Source: Deltaproteobacteria bacterium
GTDB taxonomy: Bacteria; Myxococcota_A; Polyangia; Polyangiales; Houyiibacteriaceae
Assembly: GCA_017644045.1 (NCBI GenBank)
Contig: JAEPMI010000003.1
Span: 558,001 to 622,000 of the forward strand
Length of the DNA stretch: 64,000 nucleotides
Direction: 5' to 3'
Under the pieces are notes generated by a model. It was not told where the DNA came from and did no database searches. It saw only the letters and a list, made by a program, of their open reading frames with translations. Position numbers and translations under genes: made by a program. Shown here piece after piece: positions 43,372 to 52,100 of this stretch. Every line of letters starts with the position of its first letter. Positions within the stretch are counted from its first letter, which is position 1.

Positions 43372-44292
43372 ATGATCCAGCGTTCGCTCCTCGCGCTCCT
43401 GCTCGCCGGCTGCGCCTCCCAGACCCCCGCGGAAGAGCCGTCCTCGCCCGTCGACACCGGCGACTCGGTCGCGGCGGACGGTTACGTCATCCAGTTGGAC
43501 CGCCGCCACCGGGTAGGGGAGCGCGCGCGGTGGGAGCAGCGAGTCGAGAACCTCGAGACACAGCGCATGCTGGTCGGGGGCGAGGTCGCCCGCGAGGACG
43601 CCTCCATGACGCACGGAGAGCTCGTGGCGACCGTGGAGGTCCAAGAGGTCGACGCGAATGGTCGGGTCCTTCGCGCCGAGTTCACCATCGAGCGGCTCCG
43701 AGCGGATCGAAACGGGGAGGTCGCCGAGCTCCCGGCGGGTTCGGTCGTGACCGTCACGCGCTCCGACCAGCCGGACGGCGGTAGCTTCGCGCTCGGTGGT
43801 GCCCCCGTCGATGAGCCCACGGAGCAGCTCCTCGCCCTCTTCGTCTCGAAGAGGCTCGGCGGCGACGTGGACGGCGTCTTCGGATCGACGACGCCTCGAC
43901 AGGTGGGCGAAGCGTGGCCCATGGACGTCGATCGCTTCCTCGCCGACTTCGCCGGTCGAGGTGTCCCGGTGGAGCTGGCGCGGGACACCGTCGAAGGCGC
44001 AGGCGAGCTCGTCGCGGTCGAAGACCTCGACGGGACGGAGGTCCTCCATCTCGTGCTCGCGTCCACCGCTCGGATCGCGAGCATCCAGAACATGCCCGGC
44101 GAGGTGACCAGCGGCGAGCTCACCATGACCATGGACGGTCAGTGGCCGAGCGATGGCGTGAGCCCGCAGCGAACCCGCACGACCACGATGGTCATGCAGG
44201 TCGAAGCCGCGGGGGAAGACCCGCAGGCGGGGCCGTTCACGATGCAGATCGGGTTCGGGAACACCGAGCAGCGTACGGTCACGCCGCTGTAG
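43372..44292 (+). CDS. Lipoprotein, unknown
   Basis: 306 aa from ATG 43372. Short signal M-I-Q-R-S-L-L-A-L-L-L with lipobox A-G-C, then an E-E-P-S-S-P stalk. The body is beta-rich with alternating strands (G-E-L-V-A-T-V-E-V-Q-E-V, L-R-A-E-F-T-I-E-R-L, L-T-M-T-M-D-G-Q-W), resembling lipid-carrier or barrel-like proteins. No family named. Confidence 0.7.
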   Translation: MIQRSLLALLLAGCASQTPAEEPSSPVDTGDSVAADGYVIQLDRRHRVGERARWEQRVENLETQRMLVGGEVAREDASMTHGELVATVEVQEVDANGRVLRAEFTIERLRADRNGEVAELPAGSVVTVTRSDQPDGGSFALGGAPVDEPTEQLLALFVSKRLGGDVDGVFGSTTPRQVGEAWPMDVDRFLADFAGRGVPVELARDTVEGAGELVAVEDLDGTEVLHLVLASTARIASIQNMPGEVTSGELTMTMDGQWPSDGVSPQRTRTTTMVMQVEAAGEDPQAGPFTMQIGFGNTEQRTVTPL

Positions 44293-44402
44293 CCAGCCCC
44301 AGCTCCCGAGCGCCTCGTCCTCTCGATCCGGGTGGGCGAGCCGGAAGACCTCGAAGCCGCGGTCGCGCGACCGACGACATGGACGTCGCTCGCGCAGGGG
44401 AC

Positions 44403-46103
44403 TCAGGGCGGGCACAGACCCCGGAGGGTGGCGGTGGGCGGGATCTCCGGGTCGCCGGCGCCTCCGAAGCGCCGCAGCTTGGTGCGCACGCTGGCCACTC
44501 GGCTGGTCGAGCCGGCGGTCAGACCGAAGTGCAAGGTGTCGCCGGGGGTGATGGTGAACCCGCAGGGCGGTGACGAGGGCGCCGCGCGCGGGTGGGGGCC
44601 GCATTCGACCGAGGTCACCGCATCGTCGGTGTTCGACATCCAGACGGAGGTCTCGTCCTCGGCGGTCCAGGGGAGGTCGGGGTAGATCTGGATGGTGACG
44701 TGTTGGTTCCCGGCGGCGGGGTTGGTGTCGGCGTCGAGCTGGCCCTGACCCGGGGAGCCGACGGCGACCTCCGTGGTGCCGGAAGTGGAGAGGCGCAGCA
44801 GGCGGGCCTCGTCGGTCTCGGTCGTACCGGAGTTGAAGGCCCACACGCACGCGAAGCCATCGTGGCTCTGCGGGATGCCGAGCTCGGAGGAGGCGGCGAC
44901 GTGGGCCGCGGTGACGGGTTGCCGGGTGGCCACGAAGGCCCAGCCCTCGCCGGGCACGCCCGAGACCACCTGAGCCTTCATGCCGATGTTCCACTCGACC
45001 ACGCCGTAGCCCACGGTCCGGGCGGGCAAGAAGGCCGCGCTCCGCTGGTCCGTGGAGCCATCGAGCAGACGGATGTCGCCGCCGTCGACGAGGGCATCAC
45101 CCAAGAGCTGCAGGCCGGTCGTGCCTGGCGCGATGGCGACACTGGTCAGGACGGTCGCCTCGAAGTCGTGCTCCGTGCGTAGGCCCGAGGGGGTCTCGGG
45201 CGAGGTGTCGTCGCAGTAGTTGCAGGTCTCGTTGTCTTCCGCCCGGTAGAAGTCGGCGTCGATGAAGTTGCACTCGCCGTCGCACCGCCGCGTGCCGTTG
45301 GGGCTGCCGCACGCGGTCGGCCCGGTCGAGGACTCGAATTGTTCGCACTCGAAGCCGTCGTCGACCGTGCCGTCGCAATCCTCGTCGGTGCCATCGCAGG
45401 TCTCGGTGCTCGGCTCGACGACCCCCTCGCACACGTTGAAGCTCGTGGTGCCGTCGGGGTTGAGCTCGCATTCGGCGCGGCCCTCGCGGCATACGCCGAG
45501 CTCCATCATCGCGATCTCCGAGCCACACGGCTGCAAGGCGCCCACCATGCACCCGCACCCCTCGTCGATGTCCCCATCGCAGTCCTGGTCGCCGTCACCG
45601 CAGGGGTCGACGGTGCCGGGGAAGACCGACGAGTCCATCGACGCGCAGTCGAGGCCGCAGCTGGCGCCGTTGCAGCACTCGGCGCCGACGAACCCGTCGC
45701 CGTCGGTGTCGGCGCCGAAGGTGGTGTCGTCGCAGTCCTCGTCGTGCGAGTCGTCGCAGACCTCGGTGTTGCCGGGGTAGCGATCGGGATCGGTGTCGTC
45801 GCAGTCGTCGCCGCCACAGCTGGCCGCCGTGTGGCCATCTCCGTCGGCATCGGCGCAGTCGTCGTCGCAGCGGTCCTCGGCTTCGTTGCAGGCCCCGGCG
45901 CACACCGGCGCGGATCCCGACCGGCACCCGTCGGGTCTCGCGGAGATGCTGCCCGGGTCGCAGAGCTCGGCGCCGTTGCAGTACAGGCCGTCGTCGCACT
46001 CGGCGGCGCTCGTGCAGACGCTCGAGGAGTCCGGGGTGTCGCCGGGAGCGTCGTCGCCGCAGGCGATGAGGAAGACTGCGAGGGCGAGGGCGTGCTTGCG
46101 CAT
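44403..46103 (-). CDS. MopE-like lipoprotein with Stigma/putative metal-binding repeats
   Basis: 566 aa from ATG 46103. Signal M-R-K-H-A-L-A-L-A-V with lipobox L-I-A-C, then G-D-D. Residues 30-290 contain D-C-D-D-T-D-P-D-R-Y-P-G-N-T-E, C-D-G-T-D-E-D-C-D-G-T-V-D-D, D-G-D-Q-D-C-D-G-D-I-D-E and D-A-D-G-D-G-H units, the Cys/Asp pattern of MopE and myxobacterial 'putative metal-binding motif' proteins. Residues about 320-560 form a beta-sandwich domain (laminin-G-like). Ca-binding surface protein; exact role unknown. Confidence 0.85.
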   Translation of the reverse strand: MRKHALALAVFLIACGDDAPGDTPDSSSVCTSAAECDDGLYCNGAELCDPGSISARPDGCRSGSAPVCAGACNEAEDRCDDDCADADGDGHTAASCGGDDCDDTDPDRYPGNTEVCDDSHDEDCDDTTFGADTDGDGFVGAECCNGASCGLDCASMDSSVFPGTVDPCGDGDQDCDGDIDEGCGCMVGALQPCGSEIAMMELGVCREGRAECELNPDGTTSFNVCEGVVEPSTETCDGTDEDCDGTVDDGFECEQFESSTGPTACGSPNGTRRCDGECNFIDADFYRAEDNETCNYCDDTSPETPSGLRTEHDFEATVLTSVAIAPGTTGLQLLGDALVDGGDIRLLDGSTDQRSAAFLPARTVGYGVVEWNIGMKAQVVSGVPGEGWAFVATRQPVTAAHVAASSELGIPQSHDGFACVWAFNSGTTETDEARLLRLSTSGTTEVAVGSPGQGQLDADTNPAAGNQHVTIQIYPDLPWTAEDETSVWMSNTDDAVTSVECGPHPRAAPSSPPCGFTITPGDTLHFGLTAGSTSRVASVRTKLRRFGGAGDPEIPPTATLRGLCPP

Positions 46104-46506
46104 GGTCGGCCAGTATCGGGCAGTGACCACGTTTCCGCCAGGGCGGCGCCCGAGCCGCACGGACGAGTTGCGCGCTGAGTCGAGCCTCGGGAGACGACGT
46201 TCGCGATGCCGAGAGCTCGTGCGCAAGGGCGGCAAGGTGGAATGAGCGGGCGCGAGATTCTGCGATTTGCGCGCGCCACTTGAGTCGGTGGGTGAGCGAG
46301 AAAGGCGCGCCGAGAAGCGGCGCAGAGAATGGGTCGGCGAGGTGGGACCGCTCAATCCGCGATCTCCCGCCGCTTGGTCGGGCCGACTTCGGTCGGATAG
46401 CGTCGAGAACCTGGGGATCGAGCAGCTTAGCGACGTGACGGACCTGTTCTGTCTCGGACGAGTGACGTCTCGTCGAGCCGTGCGCGATTCGTTCGCCGCT
46501 GCGGGC
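46104..46506. other. Intergenic stretch, about 400 bp
   Basis: Between the divergent MopE-like gene and the frameshifted gene. The + frame is open back to 46267, and GTG 46435 could extend the broken gene at its start (V-T-D-L-F-C-L-G-R-V). Otherwise I see no gene, RNA or repeat; it should hold both promoters. Confidence 0.5.
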
Positions 46507-46963
46507 ATGGACGTTCCCGCGGCGACATTGGAGGCTGACGCGCCGACGAGCTCCGAGTCGTACACGCTCCTGGTCCACGTCGACGACTACGCTGGTCAGG
46601 CGTCCTTCCTCCTCTACGCCGACCACGTGCTGACAGAGGCGGCGACGAACGCGTTGGAGCTCATGAACGGGCGGTGCTTCGGTGGCTCTGGCGAGGCCCA
46701 GACTGCCGAGGAAGCGTTCGCGCTCGCGTGGGTCGTGGCACTCAACGACAGCGGTCTTCGGCTGGACGCGTGGATCCCAGACGAGGATTGGGGGACCGCG
46801 GGCTGCCCCGATCAAACGGAGCTCGAGGCGGGGCCAGCAGAAGGCGGACGCCTACTTCGTGGTGGAGCCCGACGGATCGCTCTGGAGGTCGGGGCCCAAG
46901 CCCCCAGCGGAACTGCTCGACCGGACGTACACGCGGGTCGTCGCCTTCCACCGAGCGATGTAG
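46507..46963 (+). pseudogene. Hypothetical gene broken by a one-base frameshift in a G run
   Basis: From ATG 46507 the frame reads a plausible protein (S-Y-T-L-L-V-H-V-D-D-Y, F-A-L-A-W-V-V-A-L-N-D-S-G, D-E-D-W-G-T-A-G). After the GGGG at 46830-46833 the coding signal moves by one base, to A-D-A-Y-F-V-V-E-P-D-G-S-L-W-R-S and ends R-V-V-A-F-H-R-stop at 46963. Removing one G restores an uninterrupted 151-aa protein. Either a recent mutation or a homopolymer error. Confidence 0.75.
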
Positions 46964-47178
46964 CCCGTGCACCGCGTCCCATGCCGTGCGCGGGGGCTCG
47001 GTCGTTCGTGCCGGCGCTGCATCGAGACGGGTTGACGAGAAGATTCTCGATCACGCCCTGCGTACTGGTGCAAGAGGGACGCCATGAACACCAGAACCTC
47101 GTCCTCACACAACTCACCATGAGACCGGCCGATAGGGCTGCCATGACGCCTCAGACAGCCCTTTTCCGCTCGAGCGCC

Positions 47179-47670
47179 ATGAGCGCTCCATACGTCCTCC
47201 TTCTGGCTCTTCTCAGCGTTGGGTGTGGAGACACCCCGCCGGCTACGTGCGGCGACGCTGGACCGGACGGTCCACCGTTGGTGGGCTCAGATGCCGGGAC
47301 CGACGAGTTCACCGTACTCTGCTCCGTCGTCTGTGCCGACGACGCCCGCCCGACGGACGACTACTGCTCGGCGGCCAGCGTGGAGACTTGCTGGGAGCGC
47401 TGCATCTCTCGGTTGGCGGCGGCTCCCGATCCCAACGAGCTCTGCACCGAGTGCCTGCTGGAGGACGCGCAGTTCGGCGTCGACTACATCGCGATTCCCC
47501 TCTGTGAGTGGAACGACGAGTGCGGGGAGGACCGCTGTGACTTTCGGGGCTGCGTCTACTGCGAGTCCGAGGAGGCAGCCGCGACGACTTGCCGCGAAGC
47601 GATGCGCCAGGCCGTGGAGTGCGAGCTCGAGTTGGGGCGTGTTGGTGAATGCGCCGACGTGTGTGGGTGA
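47179..47670 (+). CDS. Cys-rich lipoprotein, unknown
   Basis: 163 aa from ATG 47179 (M-S-A-P-Y-V-L-L-L-A-L-L); ATG 47143 is in frame but less suitable. Lipobox S-V-G-C, then G-D-T-P. The mature part has about 18 Cys, in pairs such as C-S-V-V-C, C-T-E-C, C-E-W-N-D-E-C-G-E-D-R-C and C-R-E-A, a disulfide-rich fold without a known name. It follows the frameshifted gene on the same strand. Confidence 0.7.
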   Translation: MSAPYVLLLALLSVGCGDTPPATCGDAGPDGPPLVGSDAGTDEFTVLCSVVCADDARPTDDYCSAASVETCWERCISRLAAAPDPNELCTECLLEDAQFGVDYIAIPLCEWNDECGEDRCDFRGCVYCESEEAAATTCREAMRQAVECELELGRVGECADVCG

Positions 47671-47739
47671 GTGATGTGGCCGCCTTCGGCGCCATGAGAA
47701 CCTTGGCTGGGTGCCGCCCGCGGGCTCCATCGTACAGGT

Positions 47740-48912
47740 CTAGGCCGCAGGCGCCGCCGCCGCGCGCCGCCGATCCACCGGCGCTGTCTCGAGGCGCGCG
47801 TCACGACGCATGTCCGCGTCGCCGATCATCACGGCCACCGTCTTCTTCACCCGCGCCCACACGCTCTGCTGCACGTAGGGGACGCCGTGCTTCTCGCAGA
47901 CGCGCTTCACCTCGGGCTGGATCTCCTGGAGCGCCTTCATCGGGAGGTCCGGGAAGAGGTGGTGCTCGATCTGATAGTTGAGGAAGCCGTGGAGGAAGTC
48001 GTTCAGGTCGCCGCCGGTGCGGAAGTTCGTCGAGCCCACGATCTGCCGGAGGTAGAAGTCGGCGCGGTTCCTCGTGGGCGTGTCGAAGCGGTAGAGGTCG
48101 TCGCCGGTGTGGTTGGTGACGATGACCGCGAAGCCGTGGAGGTTGGTCGCCACCTCGGCGAGCACGGAGTTGGCCGCCACGGAGAAGACCGCCCAGGGCC
48201 CGAGGGGCGCGAAGAGCGACGGGACGAGCACGAAGTTGCCCAGGCCGTAGGGCAGGAAGGACTCCTTCCAGATCTCCGGGTCCCGGACCGTGTCGACCAC
48301 CTCGGCGAAGGGGGGCGCCTCGCCTCGGCGACGGGCCGCCACGTTCTCGTGCTCGAAGTGCGCGTTGGGCGCGTAGTAGACGAGCTTCCAGCTCGCCGCG
48401 AGGAGCGGCACCAGGGCGAGCTTGGCCCAGCGGGGCAGGTCGGCGTCGCGGAGGAAGTCGAGGTTGCGCTCGACCAGGTCCGGGTCCGCCTCTTCGCCGA
48501 GCCGGAAGTGGTGCAGCAAGTTGTGCTCCGTGTTCCACGCCTCGGGGCGGATCCAGTCGAACCAGTCCACCCAACGACGGCGACCCGCCGCGAAGCGCTT
48601 GCTCCTGCGCGTGTCGGGCGCGCCCTCGACGCGGTCGTAGCCCCGATGGCTCACGTGGTGGGCGATCATCGTCCACCGCACCAAGCGGCCCTGGCTCAGC
48701 AGCGCGACCGAGAGCGGGTTCGGCGCGATCCACGCGGTCGCGTAGCCGAGGCCGGAGCACAGCCGACCCCAGCGCTCCATCTTCGCCAGGTGCGCGGCGT
48801 GCCGCGGTCCCAGCGAGCGCTTGGCGCGGTCGCGGAGCTCGTCGAGATCGCGCCGGAACGCCTCGAGGTCGAGGCTGTCCATGAACGCGGCCGGTGGGGG
48901 GTGCGGCGGCAT
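47740..48912 (-). CDS. Membrane fatty acid desaturase
   Basis: 390 aa from ATG 48912; ATG 48882 (M-D-S-L-D-L) is equally possible. Three histidine boxes of the FADS superfamily are present: H-H-V-S-H at 85-89, H-N-L-L-H-H at 130-135, and Q-I-E-H-H at 314-318, which together bind the di-iron centre. The Q in the third box is typical of front-end or Delta-type enzymes, but there is no cytochrome b5 domain. Hydrophobic stretches surround the boxes. It probably introduces a double bond in membrane lipids. The 220 bases upstream (48913-49132) hold no gene. Confidence 0.88.
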   Translation of the reverse strand: MPPHPPPAAFMDSLDLEAFRRDLDELRDRAKRSLGPRHAAHLAKMERWGRLCSGLGYATAWIAPNPLSVALLSQGRLVRWTMIAHHVSHRGYDRVEGAPDTRRSKRFAAGRRRWVDWFDWIRPEAWNTEHNLLHHFRLGEEADPDLVERNLDFLRDADLPRWAKLALVPLLAASWKLVYYAPNAHFEHENVAARRRGEAPPFAEVVDTVRDPEIWKESFLPYGLGNFVLVPSLFAPLGPWAVFSVAANSVLAEVATNLHGFAVIVTNHTGDDLYRFDTPTRNRADFYLRQIVGSTNFRTGGDLNDFLHGFLNYQIEHHLFPDLPMKALQEIQPEVKRVCEKHGVPYVQQSVWARVKKTVAVMIGDADMRRDARLETAPVDRRRAAAAPAA

Positions 48913-49132
48913 GGCCGCGGATGGTGACGGTTGCGGCCGGAGGTGCAACCCGAGAGTACGAGTTCAGTTCGCGCGGTCACCTTCCGCGAAGCTCGCGAGG
49001 GGCCCTCAATCGCGGCCGCTGACTGCGCTCGGGGTGCCGAGCCCCCCGACGTGCCCCTCGGGCGTCTCCCGAGCCTCGACTCCGTCTCGATCTCTACGCA
49101 CAGCTCCCGTTCGGCGATGCATGCGGGACCGA

Positions 49133-52100
49133 TCAGCGAGCGACCGACACATAGTCGAGCCGCAGCAGGATGTCGTCCACGGCGTTCAGGTCGAGCCCGG
49201 TGCTGCCGTCGCTGCTGAGCAGGCCCGCGGGGAAGAGGATCTGGTAGCCGCCGTAGAGGCCACGGGCTGCCAGCTCGCTGCTGTCGCCGTTCGCATAGTC
49301 GTCGTTCGAGAATTCGTCGCGGTCGACGTTGAAGAACGCTTGCATCCGAGCGCGGCTGTAGAGCTGAGCCTCGCCGCCGAGGCCGAGCTCGGAGCCGGTG
49401 CTCGCGCCGGTGCCCGGGTCCGCGAAGAGGTTCCGCGACGGACGGACAGAGGCCAGCTGATAGTCGCTATCCCAGCTATCCGGGTCGCACCATTGGCTGT
49501 AGAAGGTGTTCTGCTTCAGCAGTTGGATATCGACGAACGAGGGATCGTCGCCGATGAAGAGACGCTCGCGCTCCCCTTGGAGGGTGGCGTTGACGCTCCA
49601 GAGCCGTTCGGCGCAGGAGTTCGCCGCGAAGACCGAGATGCCCTGCGCTTCGCCGAGACCGAGGCTCTCCAGCGGTGCCAGCTCGAAGGGCAGCGCGCGC
49701 CCGACGAACACGCCGTCTTCCCAGACCTCGTTCGCCGGGTCGAAGATGATCGCGCGGAGGCGCTCGGTGTCGCTCAGCGCAGCCCAGCCGGCCGGTCGCT
49801 CGGTCTGGTCCGCCAACTGGAGCAGGTTCCGCTTGAGGCTCACCACGATCTTGAGCTCGGTCGGTGCGTTGCCGTTGATGCGCCGTGTCGCGGCGGTGGA
49901 CCAGAGCATGTCGAGCGCTCGCTCGAGATCGTCGGGCACCTCCGCCGCGAGCACGAGCTCCCGGGCGGGGAGACTCGTCTGGAACTCGTACTCCACCGCG
50001 CGCACCGCCAGGTAGGTGATCCGCTTGGCGTTTCGGAAACGGCGGGTGTAGGTCTGGAGCCGCTCGGCCAGCCAGTAGTCGTGCGCCATCGGTGCGTACG
50101 CTCGGCCCTCGGTCGCGGCCAGCGCGAGCAAGCCATCGGCGTAGGCGCTCTCGGCGTTCCCCTTCAGCTCCTTGGTCTGGTAGAGGGCGACTTGCAGGTC
50201 CGAAATGGCCCGCTGGATTCGAAGCCCCGCGGTGCGTACACCGACGAGCTCCGCCTCCGCATCGATGAAGCAGATGTCTTCGGCCGTGTCAGCCTCGAGG
50301 GACATGATGAGCGCGTCGTGCTTTTGCTGCGCCTCGTCCATGGCGAACTGCAAGCCGTCGGAGACGGATTCGGCGACGGCCTCGGCCGCCGACGCGCCGC
50401 AAGCCACGGCACCTGCCGCTCCCGACTGGATGTCGGTCGCACTCGCGCAGTCCTTGACTCCGGCGGCCGCGTTGGAGGCCACGTCGGCCACGAGCTTGCC
50501 GATCCGCAGGTCGGTCATCGTACGGTCATGGGCGCGCTGCGCGTCTTCGAGGGCGTCGTTGCCCGCCTTCAGTCGGATGCAGCCTTGCATGGCGATGTCG
50601 TAGCGCTCCTGGAACTCGGCGTACTCCGAGCGAGCGATGCCCACGTCCTGGGCAGCGGCACGCACCGTCAGCACGGCCTCGCCCAGAGAACCGCGGTAGC
50701 AGTTGGCGTCGTCGAGGGCGGGCGCGTCGACCGTGTCGATCCCCGGGAGCTGAGGGCTCGCGTCGGGGAACTGCGCCGTGCACGTGGCTCGTGCCGCGTC
50801 CACCATCGGCTGCGGTGCGCCCGCCCTGAACGAGGCGAACCCGTGCGGTGAGAGCGGGACCTCGGGGAGCGAGCCGCACTTGAGGCACTGGCCCGAAGAG
50901 CCTGCGCAATCACGAATCTCCGAGTCCGTGGCGCACGCCGCGAAGTTGCCGGCGACCGCCCCGACCTGAGGATCGTCGAGGGCGGGGAGGGGCCCCAATC
51001 GATCGGAGAGCTCGCTCAATACGCAGTACTGCATGAGCACGTCACCCAGATCCAACTGGCTGGCCCAATCGGCCAGCTGGAAATCGCAGCTGGGGTCGTC
51101 GTAGTTGTAGAAGCAGTTCTCCCCGGAGAACACGGCGCCGTGAGCCGCTTCCCAGCCCTCGAGGATGTCGACGGTCGCCAGCCCGCTCGGCGCGCCGCAG
51201 TAGCTCGACACCTCGCCACCGAAGCGCTGGTTCAGCTCGAAGAGCCGTTCGTCGAGCTCGGCCTCCGACTGTCGCCGCTGGGTGCGCCGGTCGGTGTAGA
51301 GAGTCCAGGCCTGACGCGCGTCCGTGAGCGCCTCCGTGGCGTCGCGGACGGCCGCGGGCGCGAAGCTGCTCGGACTGGCGAGGCTGTCGCCGAGCAGAAA
51401 ATCCGAAATCGCGGTGAAGCGGGACGCGCCCACCGTGTCGGCCTGGAAATAGAGCGGAAGGTCCTCGTCTTCGATGCCGAACGGGTTTCGACCCTCGCGG
51501 AGCGCCTCCATGAGGTCCAGCACGCGAGTCAGCCCTCGGTCGAGCTGGTCGGCGGCGAGCGCGTGCCGGTTCGCCCACGACACCATCTCGCCGGACGCCT
51601 CGGCCCGCGCCAGGAGGGCATCCGCGACCGGGCGCACCCGGCCGACACTCGCGAGGACCCTTCGAGCGGGGTCGAGTGCGGTCAGATCCTGGGGTCCGAG
51701 CGCCCGCTCGAGCAGCACGGCCACCAGGCCGAGCTGGCTGTTGAGGGTGTCGAGAATGGCCACCGAGACCCCTTCGCTCTGATCGCGGTTGGTGACGATC
51801 GGATCGACGAAGTCGGGAGCGACCGAAGGACGATAGTCGGGGGCGGCCACGACCGCTCCGTCGAGCGCGAGCAGGGGCTCCAGGTAGCGCGGATGGAGCA
51901 GGAGGTCCCAGCCGCGGAGCGACGCATCGAGCGCGTCTTCGGTGGTGGGAGGCAGCCCAGGGTCACTCGAGTCGTCGCGCCGGATGACCTCCGCCAGCCG
52001 CTCTCCCTGAAGTGTCTGGGAGGCAATGAAGCCGTGCAGCTGTACCCAGCGCTGGAGGAGGCGGGCCGCCAGCTCCTCGTCGCGGGGCGATGTCATCAGG

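Noticed and set aside
42964-44994. 676-codon minus frame across the NadS-like gene and the lipoprotein at 43372
   Set aside because: Arg/His-rich composition and overlap with two well-supported genes mark it as a shadow.
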